Of a stretch of 64,000 nt of DNA, positions 26,770 through 37,000 are shown piece after piece. The position numbers and the translations under genes are program-made. A model generated the notes under the pieces. The model made no database searches and was not told the origin of the DNA. It saw nothing but the letters and a program-made list of their open reading frames with translations. The stretch comes from CAYPPG01 sp964412555. GTDB taxonomy: Bacteria > Hinthialibacterota > Hinthialibacteria > Hinthialibacterales > Hinthialibacteraceae. The stretch covers positions 62,001 to 126,000 of the forward strand of contig CAYPPG010000005.1 in the NCBI GenBank assembly GCA_964412555.1, given 5' to 3'. Position 1 is the stretch's first letter. Each line of letters begins with the position of its first letter.

Positions 26770-29700
26770 TTAATATACTTCCCATGAATCAACATTCGTT
26801 TCATAATCTATAGATGAGGATGAAGCAGTGATACTGTATTGCCCGGGAATTTCGCCTGCGTTGGTTATACGGATGAAATAATCACCGTTTTGTAAAGCGA
26901 ACCGGCCATTGTCACCGTTGCGATTAAAGGTTACTTCCAAATTACGGGCAGGCTGTGTCGATGAAGTCGAAATTTCATTCCACTGGTTGCCATTGTATTC
27001 CCAAGTATCGGATAGTTGTCCTCCTTCGGCAGAAAGCCCCCCGTAAAGAACGATCCTTTCTCGAATTGCATCGAAGGTCAATTGCAATGATGGCGAACGT
27101 CCTGAGGGCGGATTCGATAGCGAAATTTGGGTCCAATCTTGACCGTCATATTCCCACATGTCATTGAGCCGTCCTGCTTCAGTGCGTCCCGCGAACAACA
27201 CGATATTTTCCCGATTCGTATCATACACGATTGTCTGTCCGGCTCTCGGAGCGGGGGCATGTTCTGTTTCGATTTCAACCCATTGAGTTCCATCGAATTC
27301 CCATGTGTCGTTCAATCTTCCTTCGTCATACCCACCACCGAAGAGAATGATATTCTGTCTTACCGGATCATACGTCATTGCCGGATACCATCGAGGAATG
27401 GGTACTTCTTCCGTTTCGATTTGAGTCCATTGAACACCATCGAATTCCCAGGTGTCATTCAATAAGGACTCAGAACCTCCACCGCCGAACAGAACGATTT
27501 TCTGACGGTTGGCATCGTAGACCATATTGAAATTTACACGAGCCGGTGGAGAGTTGCCGGTGATGATCTCTGTCCAATCATTTCCATCCCATTCCCAAGT
27601 GTCGCCCAGTAATTCCGTTTCGTTGGCTCCACCGAACAGTACCAATTTTCCCCGTCCAGGATCAAAGGCAATGGCATGTTCCGAGCGGGGGGGTGGAAGC
27701 GTATCCGGGGTGAAAAGTGTCCACTGATTTCCATCCCATCCCCATAAATCATTTCGAAAACGGTCATTCATTTTGCCGCCAAAAAGTAGTGAAAAACCTC
27801 GTGCGGAATCGAATGCCATCGCTGCGCTGTCCCGTTTGCCCGGAGTCGTACTCGAATCATAAATCAATTCATCTTCGAATTCGACTTCCATGAAGGCAGT
27901 CTGATCGCCGAACATTTCCACAGCGAGTGTCAAATCATCGATGCTATCATCGACATCGACCAGGAAAGGAAACTCAGTCGAACGGCTTGCAGTTTCCCCA
28001 AATCCTCCGAGCATGGGCGAGCCATACCCCAAAATTTGTGTATTCAATTCATTGTTTTCAGTCAAAGGTTCGCAGATGAGTTCGATTTCTGTTTTTTCTC
28101 CGGCTTGAACTTCGACGATACTCACCAGGCTTAGATTCTCTTCACCGCTCTCATCATTGCCACTGTAATATTCCGGCCGAACCGGATATTGTTTCGTTAC
28201 AGTGGTATGGATAGATACCCCTGAATCGGGATCGACCGGTTCTATCCATACTTCGTAATCACCAGGTGGGAGTCCGGCTAGTTCGAATCGGCCAGTGAGG
28301 GCTTCATTTGTATCCGTTTGTGTTCCGACGACGGTTTCGTACCGGTCGTCAACAAGCCGTGCAGCAATCATAGCGCCCGGTACCGGCCGGCCATCACTGA
28401 AAACAGCCCGGCCTGTAATCGTACCCAAATCACGTTCCAGTATATCATTTTCCTTTGGATATAAGCGAGTGAGGGCTATTTCATCGTCATAGTGGAGAAT
28501 TGGGAAGAAGAAATCTTCCGCAGAAGTAATTTTCCAATACATAAGAGGATAATATGCATCATCCGGACCATAAGCATTTCGATTCAAGTGGCCGTAAAAC
28601 TGGGCATGCCCAAGGCCAAGAAAATGACCGAATTCATGAGCGATAATGAATGAAATGAGTTCTTCGAGTTGAGAAATGGAATTATCGACTTCATATCCAT
28701 TGATCACCGCCCATCCCGACTGGATATCGCTGCCTTCGATAATTTGAGGTCCCGCAAAACCCCGGATATTATCTCGTGCACCAACGCCATGTAACAAATC
28801 GACAATATCACCATTTTGATCGAAAATGACCGGATTGACTCCTTCATTGAACAATTTATCTCGAACCTCGGTGTAAGAAGAACTATCGCTTTTTTGTTCC
28901 CAACTTGTACCGTCCCAAATCCATGTATCTCCGAAAATTTCATCGTTCCATGTTTGAGGGCGGGAATCTTCACCTCCGAATAAAACTACTTCATTTCTTC
29001 CTTCATCATAAGCCATCGCATGGAGTTGCCGTTTGGATGGACGATTTGCCGGCGACAATTCCGTCCATGTGTTTCCGTCCCATACCCAGGTATCATTCAA
29101 TCGATTGGCATCTTCATCGTACCCGCCAAACAAGAGTACTTCTCCTCCCCCCGCATTTTTTGAAAAAGTATACGAATCGCGGGCTGCAGGGCCGTTTTGA
29201 AAAGAAATTTCCGACCATTTTTCGCCATCCCATTCCCAAAAATCGAGTGGATTTCCCTCTTCACCAAATCCACTGAACATGATGACCGTTTGTCGAACCG
29301 GATCAAAAATCATTTGATGGCCGGCTCGCGCTGGGGGATTCACGGTAAGCTGTTTTTCTGACCAATTCTCTCCATCCCAAACCCAGGTATCACCAAGAAT
29401 TTCGTCTTCGGCCATTCCTCCGAACAAAACAACTTGTTTCCGGGCTTCATCATAAGCCATTGCTAATGTGTTGCGTGCCGGTGGATTTTGATCGGGACTT
29501 TGGCGTGACCAGGATTCACCGTCCCAGCTCCAGGTATCCGATAGATCGTTTGGTCCGCCACCCGTACCACCAAAAATAATCAATTCTTTTCTCTCTCTAT
29601 CATACGCGCTGCCAAACGAATCTCGTCCGGAAGGATGATCTTCCAGGGAAATAACCTTCCAATTTTCACCATCCCATTCCCAAAGATCGCTGTAGAGTAA

Positions 29701-30498
29701 TCCGATCGTTTGATTTGATCCTCCGAAGAGCAGAATATTTTCGCGGACGGGATCGTAGAACAAAGCCGGAAGCAAGCGCGGTTGGGGGCCAAACGCCTCT
29801 AAATTAAAGTCAAATTCGAGATCGTTTCCTCGTTCCAATCGAGCGGAAGTGGTCTCGATTTTGTTCCATACTTCGATACTGCTTTGCACCAGTTCAACGG
29901 CTTTTTCATGCTTCATTTCCCCTAGTGGACCTTTGTCGATGTTATACATAACCGGAAATTCGGTCCATTTGGGGGGGATCCCTTCCGCTCCGTGTTCAGG
30001 ATCAAATGCCGTATCGATGATATAGGTTCCCGTTTCGGATGTCCGAAACACATACCAGTGTTCATCATTTTCTGTTTCGAATCTATTGCGGGCCGGATCA
30101 CCATTGACAGTCAATTCTGTCATATCCTCTACCGGCTCCTCTAAGGGAATGCCTCCCGGGCCCTGAACAGATATCAAATAATATCCTGTATCATCCATTT
30201 GAGGATTATCGAAGACACTCGCTTTAATGTAGTAATTTCGCTCTCCCTGCAGTTGTCTCACAATACGGGCTAACTGAGTGCCAGGGATCATATCATCGTT
30301 CTCATCGATCGTTCGACGGATGGAATCCGGCCCGTATAAAGTCAAGTAGGTATCTGGCCGGAGTTCGGGAAAATACAGTCCGATCGGGCCGCCACTGTTA
30401 GCGTGATTCGAAAGGATGATTGGAAGGATAAAGATCATTCCTAACCAAGACAATGAATGGTTCAATACTGATTTTTCTTTATTGTTTATGATAGCCAT
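26770..30498 (-). CDS. Secreted matrixin-like metallopeptidase with two nested six-bladed Kelch domains
   Basis: It has 1,242 residues with a signal peptide. The zinc site HEFGHFLGLGH (621-631) and Met-turn YYPLMYW (649-655) mark a metzincin. Six Kelch blades (about 237-537; FGG...DTW.WDG.W units) stand between the strand FPVMYNIDKG...ARLERGNDLEF (181-228) and TEVRDKLFNEGVNPVIFDQNG (543 on), two parts normally contiguous in related matrixin-like proteins. A carboxypeptidase-regulatory-like domain follows (about 690-790). A second set of six blades (about 900-1,180) lies between FPFLVDVDDSIDDLTLAVEMFG and ALQNGDYFIRITNAGEIPGQYSITA, which look like the halves of one PPC-like beta-sandwich. It would degrade extracellular proteins, with the propellers binding targets. 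It is probably co-transcribed with the gene at 30553-31263. Confidence 0.85.
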   Translation of the reverse strand: MAIINNKEKSVLNHSLSWLGMIFILPIILSNHANSGGPIGLYFPELRPDTYLTLYGPDSIRRTIDENDDMIPGTQLARIVRQLQGERNYYIKASVFDNPQMDDTGYYLISVQGPGGIPLEEPVEDMTELTVNGDPARNRFETENDEHWYVFRTSETGTYIIDTAFDPEHGAEGIPPKWTEFPVMYNIDKGPLGEMKHEKAVELVQSSIEVWNKIETTSARLERGNDLEFDFNLEAFGPQPRLLPALFYDPVRENILLFGGSNQTIGLLYSDLWEWDGENWKVISLEDHPSGRDSFGSAYDRERKELIIFGGTGGGPNDLSDTWSWDGESWSRQSPDQNPPARNTLAMAYDEARKQVVLFGGMAEDEILGDTWVWDGENWSEKQLTVNPPARAGHQMIFDPVRQTVIMFSGFGEEGNPLDFWEWDGEKWSEISFQNGPAARDSYTFSKNAGGGEVLLFGGYDEDANRLNDTWVWDGNTWTELSPANRPSKRQLHAMAYDEGRNEVVLFGGEDSRPQTWNDEIFGDTWIWDGTSWEQKSDSSSYTEVRDKLFNEGVNPVIFDQNGDIVDLLHGVGARDNIRGFAGPQIIEGSDIQSGWAVINGYEVDNSISQLEELISFIIAHEFGHFLGLGHAQFYGHLNRNAYGPDDAYYPLMYWKITSAEDFFFPILHYDDEIALTRLYPKENDILERDLGTITGRAVFSDGRPVPGAMIAARLVDDRYETVVGTQTDTNEALTGRFELAGLPPGDYEVWIEPVDPDSGVSIHTTVTKQYPVRPEYYSGNDESGEENLSLVSIVEVQAGEKTEIELICEPLTENNELNTQILGYGSPMLGGFGETASRSTEFPFLVDVDDSIDDLTLAVEMFGDQTAFMEVEFEDELIYDSSTTPGKRDSAAMAFDSARGFSLLFGGKMNDRFRNDLWGWDGNQWTLFTPDTLPPPRSEHAIAFDPGRGKLVLFGGANETELLGDTWEWDGNDWTEIITGNSPPARVNFNMVYDANRQKIVLFGGGGSESLLNDTWEFDGVQWTQIETEEVPIPRWYPAMTYDPVRQNIILFGGGYDEGRLNDTWEFDGTQWVEIETEHAPAPRAGQTIVYDTNRENIVLFAGRTEAGRLNDMWEYDGQDWTQISLSNPPSGRSPSLQLTFDAIRERIVLYGGLSAEGGQLSDTWEYNGNQWNEISTSSTQPARNLEVTFNRNGDNGRFALQNGDYFIRITNAGEIPGQYSITASSSSIDYETNVDSWEVY

Positions 30499-30552
30499 AT
30501 TTCATTTCCTATTGAGAATATTTTTTAAAACGGTGAGAAATAAGTTGTAATT

Positions 30553-31263
30553 TTAGTTCGTATGATTCGCCACATTTTTCATTTTCTTCTGTTGGAGGCG
30601 GGTTGTTTTTGCGTGTGTTTTCTGTTGGCCGATTATTTTTTTCAAACCTTGTTTCACATCGCCCAGTTTCATACTTTGACACTGTTCCAGCGCAGACATT
30701 ATTTTACTCGTCTTTTCTGATCTTTTCCGGTAAGTTTCCGGATCCCATTTTTGTTTCTCAGGAAAGAGAACCGATTTGGACATGCCATTGGAGAGAGTTT
30801 TTTCTTTCGTTTGTGGATCACTTTTTACATGAAAGATTCCTTGTGTGAAACCAACAGGTGAGGTCAATCCCCATCGGCTTGGCGGATATAAACAAAGAAT
30901 TATTTCCTGGCCCGGCTTCAACACAACGGATGGTGAGGGCCACTGTACATGATTCTGTTTATCGAAACCGCCGAATTGTTTGAAAGTATATTCGGTTGCT
31001 TGAATATTTCCTTTCAAATCCTCGATCACTCGAATTGTCGTCCATGTACATACAATGCCGTTTTTTTGATCCTTTTCGGATTCAACATCGGTGACAATTC
31101 CATGGAGAAGAGTGCCGGAATGATCCACGATTTGAGAAAGGGACATAGGAGTCACGGTGATGGCATGAGAAAAAGAAGCAAAGATGAAGAATGCAAAAGT
31201 CAAGCAGGCAATGAAGATGACGGAGGAATAAGGAATCCCATATTGTAATTGATTTTTCTTCAA
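30553..31263 (-). CDS. Exported hypothetical protein paired with the Kelch metzincin
   Basis: It has 236 residues from a TTG at 31263 preceded by AAGGAG 6 bases upstream; the frame extends to 31317 but without such a site. A signal peptide (SSVIFIACLTFAFFIFASFSHA) is followed by a beta-rich domain with MSLSQIVDHSGTLLHGIVTDVES and VVLKPGQEIILCLYPPSRWGL. The C-terminus is basic and helical (KTTRLQQKKMKNVA). It lies 54 bp upstream of the Kelch-metzincin gene on the same strand, so an operon is likely. Its function is unknown; it might assist or inhibit the peptidase. Confidence 0.65.
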   Translation of the reverse strand: MKKNQLQYGIPYSSVIFIACLTFAFFIFASFSHAITVTPMSLSQIVDHSGTLLHGIVTDVESEKDQKNGIVCTWTTIRVIEDLKGNIQATEYTFKQFGGFDKQNHVQWPSPSVVLKPGQEIILCLYPPSRWGLTSPVGFTQGIFHVKSDPQTKEKTLSNGMSKSVLFPEKQKWDPETYRKRSEKTSKIMSALEQCQSMKLGDVKQGLKKIIGQQKTHAKTTRLQQKKMKNVANHTN

Positions 31264-31329
31264 TTTTTTCTCCTTATGATTGTACCGAATCAAGAGTGTT
31301 TGAAAATGTGTTCCCAACGTACGTATACT

Positions 31330-31358
31330 TTTATAGCAAATTTATGCTATAACTCCAA
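31330..31358 (-). promoter_or_regulatory. Promoter with palindromic operator candidate
   Basis: On the minus strand, TTGGAG (31358-31353), 17 bp, TATAAA (31335-31330). The spacer and -10 edge contain the palindrome TTATAGCA-6-TGCTATAA (31331-31352), a likely repressor site. It serves the operon 31263-26770. Confidence 0.55.
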
Positions 31359-31467
31359 CTTTTTTTTCGTTGCATGTCCTGTTCTGAATGCTTTTTCGAA
31401 GGTAAATTGACGATTTTGTCATTCGAAAGGCGATTACTGGGGATGATATTATCCATTCCTGTGCCGG

Positions 31468-32040
31468 TTACCGGGAACCTTTATGGGTTTTTATGCCTAA
31501 CTCTTTTTCAACTTCCTTTCCGGCGTTCGGGAAGCAATCGATACTTGCAACATAAGGTTTAATATCCAAAACGGGAGTTTTGTCAAATGCGTCTACTCCG
31601 CTCACATGAAGGATGTTTTTCTCGCGTTTCTCCAATTTTACAATCGTCATCCCAATCGGGCAGGGACGGTTGGGAGAGCGAGTGGAAAAAAGGCCTCGGG
31701 ATTTTGGAGCGCCGGGCGGGGTGACTTTCGCATGCCATCCATGACTCCGATCAAAAACAAACAGTACAATGATATAATCGAACTGCTCGATTCCTTCTAA
31801 GCAGGCTTCATATTGTTTATCGATTTCGATTGTCGCTTGAATGTCCGGCTCGAACCGTCCTTGCCGTGGAGCGCCGGTTTGCGGTGTCAATGGTGAATGA
31901 AACTCTCCGATCGGTGTAAACATAAATCCTTTCCTTATTGTAGCAGGCTCTTCATCCGGCTCCCCAGCCCAACAGGCATGAAAAGACTCCGGTATACATA
32001 AGCAAACCATGATACTAACAGTGTATAGTATACATTTCAT
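31468..32040 (-). CDS. TrmO-family (TsaA-like) methyltransferase with a signal peptide
   Basis: It has 190 residues. The TrmO/YaeB signature is strong: GAPRQGRF, ACLEGIEQFDYIIVLFVFDRS, RGLFSTRSPNRPCPIGMT and DKTPVLDIKPYVAS. TrmO normally methylates N6-threonylcarbamoyladenosine in cytoplasmic tRNA using SAM. Here a signal-peptide-like N-terminus (MKCILYTVSIMVCLCIPESFHACWAG) precedes the domain, and AGAAGGG lies 9 bases before that ATG, so export is plausible. A cytoplasmic form could start only at the Met of FMFTPIGEF, which has no obvious ribosome-binding site. The reaction in an exported protein would be unclear. Confidence 0.8.
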   Translation of the reverse strand: MKCILYTVSIMVCLCIPESFHACWAGEPDEEPATIRKGFMFTPIGEFHSPLTPQTGAPRQGRFEPDIQATIEIDKQYEACLEGIEQFDYIIVLFVFDRSHGWHAKVTPPGAPKSRGLFSTRSPNRPCPIGMTIVKLEKREKNILHVSGVDAFDKTPVLDIKPYVASIDCFPNAGKEVEKELGIKTHKGSR

Positions 32041-32093
32041 AGCGATATTCCCTTCTTTTTCAGAGTGAATGGAATCTCATTCCTGATTTTTAT

Positions 32094-32582
32094 CTAGTAT
32101 CCGGCCGGTTCCAAAACGATGGCTTCTTGGGGACAAACACTGGCACACCCGCCGCATCCAACGCATTTCTCCGGATCGATTATCACTTTATCCTCGATTG
32201 TGATCGCACCGGTCGGGCAGCTGGTTTCACAGGCATAACATAAAATGCACTGCTCTTGTTTTACTACTGCGTGCATGGAAACCGGTGATTCTGGTGAACG
32301 TTGGGCATTTTCATCATGAAAAATATTCACTTTTGGAGTGAATTCTCTTTGACCTACCGATCGATCTGTATTTCTTTCCCATTTTTGTGTTTGGGTCGAT
32401 TGAATTTCGTTTTGATTTATGAAAGGAGAAATAAACAATTGTTGATTTGGCAGTGCGCCCTCAAAATTTTTGTTTCTCCGGCCTCGGTTACGGCATCCAC
32501 CACCTCTTTTATTTTGCTGGCCTTTTTGGCAAACTCCACTGCCGCCCCGGGAAGAAAAACCGTGATTCCCTCGATTTCTCAT
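32094..32582 (-). CDS. Two-[4Fe-4S] ferredoxin with Gly/Arg-rich N-terminus
   Basis: It has 162 residues from ATG 32582 (AAGGTGG 7 bases upstream). The C-terminal 60 residues hold two clusters, CILCYACETSCP and CVGCGGCASVCP, typical of low-potential bacterial ferredoxins that carry electrons between cytoplasmic redox enzymes. The first 50 residues are rich in Gly, Arg and Asn (RNRGNHGFSSRGGSG, RNRGRRNKN) and probably disordered. It lies 53 bp upstream of the TrmO-like gene on the same strand; no partner oxidoreductase is nearby. Confidence 0.9.
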   Translation of the reverse strand: MRNRGNHGFSSRGGSGVCQKGQQNKRGGGCRNRGRRNKNFEGALPNQQLFISPFINQNEIQSTQTQKWERNTDRSVGQREFTPKVNIFHDENAQRSPESPVSMHAVVKQEQCILCYACETSCPTGAITIEDKVIIDPEKCVGCGGCASVCPQEAIVLEPAGY

Positions 32583-32813
32583 TTCTATTCCACCTTCCCT
32601 TTTGGATATGAACAATTTTCATGTTTGATGGAGAAAATTCTCAATTGATCTCGCGTAATATTTTGGACATATGCTCATAATAAGTATATCACTCCATTCA
32701 GAAAAATGAACGCGCTGAAAGCAAAAACTCAAGCAAATGTTTTATCGTTCCATTTGCCTAACAAAACCGAATCGGATATGATCGGGAAAATACGTTTAAA
32801 AAGGAGGATTCTC

Positions 32814-33887
32814 ATGATTTTCATTCAATCCAAATTTGCTATGATCCGAACATTCGTTTTTTCTCTAAGTCTTTTCTTTTTGAACGATCCTGTTTTTGTT
32901 TTCTCTTCTCAAAATCAAATCAAATTAAAACTTCTGGACACACAAAAAATCTGGGATCAAGGTGCTCACAACGCTTTTACCGGTCTGACACGCTATCAAG
33001 ACCAATTTTTTTGTGTATTTCGCGAAGCCGAAGGGCACGTCTCTCCTGCAGGAACCATCCGAATTCTCCATTCGAAAGACGGGAAAGACTGGAGTTCGGC
33101 AGGGCTTCTCCAATTGGAAGGCTACGATCTTCGCGATCCGAAAATCTGTGTTCATCCGAATGGTAAACTTTTGTACATTCTAGGAGGAGCCGCCGTTCGG
33201 GAAGGGCATCAAAGAGCAACAAAACATCAATCTTTTATTTGTACTTCGAGCAATGGAACCGACTGGGGGCCGATCGAATGGATTGCAGAAGAGGGGCAAT
33301 GGTTATGGCGAATCACTTGGTTCGGCAAGAAAGCGTATGGTGTTGCCTATGATGTTCGTCCGCAAAGCCGTGAACAGAGAAATTTCGGCACTTCGCTTCT
33401 ATATAGTGAAAATGGAAAAGAGTATGAAACCCTCGTTGCCGATTTATACAATAAAAGCGGTCCCACTGAAGCGACGTTGCGTTTCGATCGGGAGGGAACC
33501 TGCTACTGCTTACAACGGCGGGATGGCCGCGAAACCAACACTGCACTACTGGGAACAAGCCAATCCCCCTTTACAAAATGGCAATGGAAAGATCTCGGAA
33601 TCTACTTCGGGGGTCCGAATTTTATTCAAATTCCAACGGGTGAATGGATCGCGACGGGACGAATCATTACCGAAGAGGGCGCACGCACCGTTGTTTGTCA
33701 ATTGGATGTACAAGAAGGAAAACTTCAACCGTTGGTCACTCTTCCCAGCGGAGGAGATACCAGCTACCCGGGAATGGCTTGGCACGATGAGAAATTGTGG
33801 ATCAGTTATTATTCCAGTCATGAAGGGAAAACGAGTATCTATTTTGCCCGAATAATGATTGGACAAGATGTTGAAGATAAAAAATAA
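32814..33887 (+). CDS. Secreted sialidase-like beta-propeller protein
   Basis: It has 357 residues from ATG 32814, preceded by AAGGAGG 6 bases upstream (a longer frame from 32706 is not supported). The signal peptide is MIFIQSKF...FSLSLFFLNDPVFVFS. Repeats such as FREAEGHVSPAGTIRILHSKDGKDWSS and CTSSNGTDWGPIEWIA are BNR or Asp-box-like blades of sialidase-type six-bladed propellers. Arg residues (FREA, TLRFDR, ATGRI) are placed roughly like the sialidase triad, but the catalytic Tyr and Glu cannot be confirmed. It may be a glycosidase or a sugar-binding protein. Confidence 0.65.
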   Translation: MIFIQSKFAMIRTFVFSLSLFFLNDPVFVFSSQNQIKLKLLDTQKIWDQGAHNAFTGLTRYQDQFFCVFREAEGHVSPAGTIRILHSKDGKDWSSAGLLQLEGYDLRDPKICVHPNGKLLYILGGAAVREGHQRATKHQSFICTSSNGTDWGPIEWIAEEGQWLWRITWFGKKAYGVAYDVRPQSREQRNFGTSLLYSENGKEYETLVADLYNKSGPTEATLRFDREGTCYCLQRRDGRETNTALLGTSQSPFTKWQWKDLGIYFGGPNFIQIPTGEWIATGRIITEEGARTVVCQLDVQEGKLQPLVTLPSGGDTSYPGMAWHDEKLWISYYSSHEGKTSIYFARIMIGQDVEDKK

Positions 33888-34092
33888 CATTTTTCCCTTA
33901 TCTGATGTAATGAAATAGGACATTCTTTCCATTTTCCAATACAAACCGGAGATTTTTTTTGAAATCTCCCCTTCCTCTTTCAAAGGGAATGGTTATAAAT
34001 ATGTATAGCTGTGCTTATTCGATCTAATTGTAATGATTGCTATTTGGGAATTCACTTGAAAACCATAACAATTTACTAAGAGAGGGTAGAAG

Positions 34093-37000
34093 ATGAAGAA
34101 ATTTAGTTTTCTTGTCCTCGCAATGGCCGTGTTGTCTCTATCGGCTTTTGCATCGCCATCGGTATTTTCACACGCAGGCTCTTATCTCTCCCAAATTCCA
34201 CTAGAAACACCATTGATTATTGCACCGAATGAACCATCCGTGATTGTGACTGATAACATCTTGACATTTCAAGACTTAAGTAACGATATCGACCGAGATC
34301 CGGAAGATAATCGTTCCCTTGTCGTTCGTTGGAGCGGAATGAATGCCGAAGAGATCAGTGAGTATCACATATATGTGATGCAGAGCGAGAAAGAACAAGC
34401 CGCTTTTCTTGGGCATACTTCAGGAACAGAAACGGAATTATTCGTCTGGGAACCGGGTGCGCGAAACACAGCCATCACATTCCGAAATGGCCCTCAATAC
34501 AGGAACCAATACAAATTCGGGGTATATGCTCTTAAAAAATCACCCGGCAGAGGAGAAAAACCATTCTTCGGTCCGTATTGGACAAATGGATTTGTAGAAT
34601 TTTTACCGGAAGAAGAAGAGGTTGAGCCCACATCGACTCCTACCCCGACAGCGACTCAAATTGCGACCGCCGGGGTATGTGTAGAGGCAGGGGATTTTTA
34701 TACGGCGCCAGTCTCTGGATTGAGTGAGGTGCAACTCGGCGGTGTCATTATTCGGGAAGCGATTTTGCCGGATGGAAATCCTGCCCCATTGTCGGTTTCC
34801 GATTGTGATGGGGATGGGAATTTGGATGTTCAAGTCCCTTGGACAGAATCCAATGCCCTTCAATTTGCGACGATCAATTTCACGCAGGAAATATGTGACG
34901 GATTCGCACCGAAAATCGTGGAAATCGTCCTTACTCATGGCACTCCGATCGAATTGCGTGCCAAAGACGATTCCGGTGTAGTGGTTTCTGTCACCGGGGA
35001 TCCCGGAAACGATCCGACTGTAGTTCAATCATTTTTATTATCCAGCGTAACGGGGATTCGCACGATCGATATTATCGGGGCGGAAATTTGCATCCTGCGA
35101 ATTTGCTGGCAGTGCGAAGGGGAAATCCCCACTCCGACTCCGCAAGGACCGGATGAAACACCGGTACCACAAGATACTCCAATTCCGGAAGATACTCCGA
35201 TCCCAGAAGAAACTCCGCCGATCATTGACACTCCGATTGTGATCCAAACGCCGGTAGTGATTGAGACTCCCCTGCCGGTTATTACACCAAGTATTCCTAT
35301 TGATACAGTCATCGTGACAGATACTCTTGCTGACTATATGGATTTGAGTGGTGGGATCGATGTCGATCCGGCAGACAGTAGAGAATTGGTAATCCGTTGG
35401 AATTTTGAATTTACAGATGTGAAAGAATATCATCTTTATGTCACGGTTGATGATTCTTTTCAGCGCCAATTCTTGGGGCGAACTGTTTCCGGTGATGCTA
35501 CACATTTCCTATGGAAAGCGGGAGCGCAACGCTTGAATCAAACTTTCCAAGAGGGGCCGCAGTTTGGAAAATCATACCTATTCGAAGTCTTCGCGATTCG
35601 TGCTGCAGGCGCGCCACGCCGGTTCTATGGTCCTTTTGCTGCGGATGGATCTGTTGGATTTCGTGAAGGAGAAGAAGAAAAACCGACTCCGGAACCAACT
35701 GCTGAACCAACGACCATGCCGGGTGAAATGCATTGCGTCCAAGCGGATGATATGTACGATGCAACTGTCGATGCGCTTAGCACTGTCACGTTGGGGAGCA
35801 TAACTATAACAGAAGCGATATTGCCGGATGGAAGTCCTGCTCCTTTACAAATTCAAGATTGTGATGGGGATGGATTGATGAACCTGATTATTCCATGGTC
35901 ACAATCCAATGCTATGCAGTTTGCCATGATAGAATTTGGTAGCGATGTTTGTGGAGGCACTGCGCCGCCGACGGTTGAAATCGTTATGTCTCACGGCACC
36001 GCTGTTACAATTTATGGTTATGACGATAATGGAATGCTAGTCGATACTGCCACGGACTCCGGAAATGATCCCACACTTTACCATAGTTTCGTCCTCTCAA
36101 ACGCCGATGGTATTCGTTATCTAGAAATCGACGGAGCGGAGATGTGCGTATACAGAATCTGCTGGTACTGTGAAGAAGAAACACCGCCTCCGCCTATGGA
36201 TATAACACCGGAACCGCCTCTCGACACTACACCACTTCCAACGATTGGTCCCGGTCCGCTCTTGAACTGTGTTGAAGCTGGTGAATTTTATAGCGCACCC
36301 GTTGAGAACTTAACTCAAGTCGACTTGGGTGTCGTCACCATTCTTCCTGGAAGCCTTCCTGATGGTTCCATGGTGGAACTAAGCGTGAGTGATTGCAACG
36401 GCGATGGCGACTTGGATGTCAACGTCCCATGGACCGAGTCCAATGCCACTCAATTTGCTGTCATTCAATTCAGCGAGGAAGTATGTGGCGGTGATCCGCC
36501 GACATCTGTCGAAGTTGTACTGACTCATGGTACACCGATTGAACTTCGGGCTATCGATGACAACGGGTCGGTCGTTGCTACGGCGGGTGATCCGGGAAGC
36601 GATTTCAGCGTTGAGCAATCTTTTACGCTTTCCAGCCCCACAGGAATCCGGATGATCGAAATTGAGGGGGCTGAAATATGTATTATGAAAATATGCTGGC
36701 GTTGTTTTGACATGCTCATCACACCGACGCCTCAAATTGGACCGGTCACTCCCGAACCCACGCAAGAACCGAGTCAACGGCTGCGATGTGTATCGGCCAA
36801 TCAATTTTATACAGCCGAACAAACCGGTTTAAGTATTGTACAACTTGGTCCAGTATTCATTCGCGAAGCCCTTCTTCCGGACGGTTCACCCGTGAATTTG
36901 AGTGTAACCGATTGTAATGACGATGGACGATTGGATGTCAATCTTCCTTGGTCGGAATCGAATGCATCCCGTCCTGCCGTCATCAAATTTGCAGAAGAAA

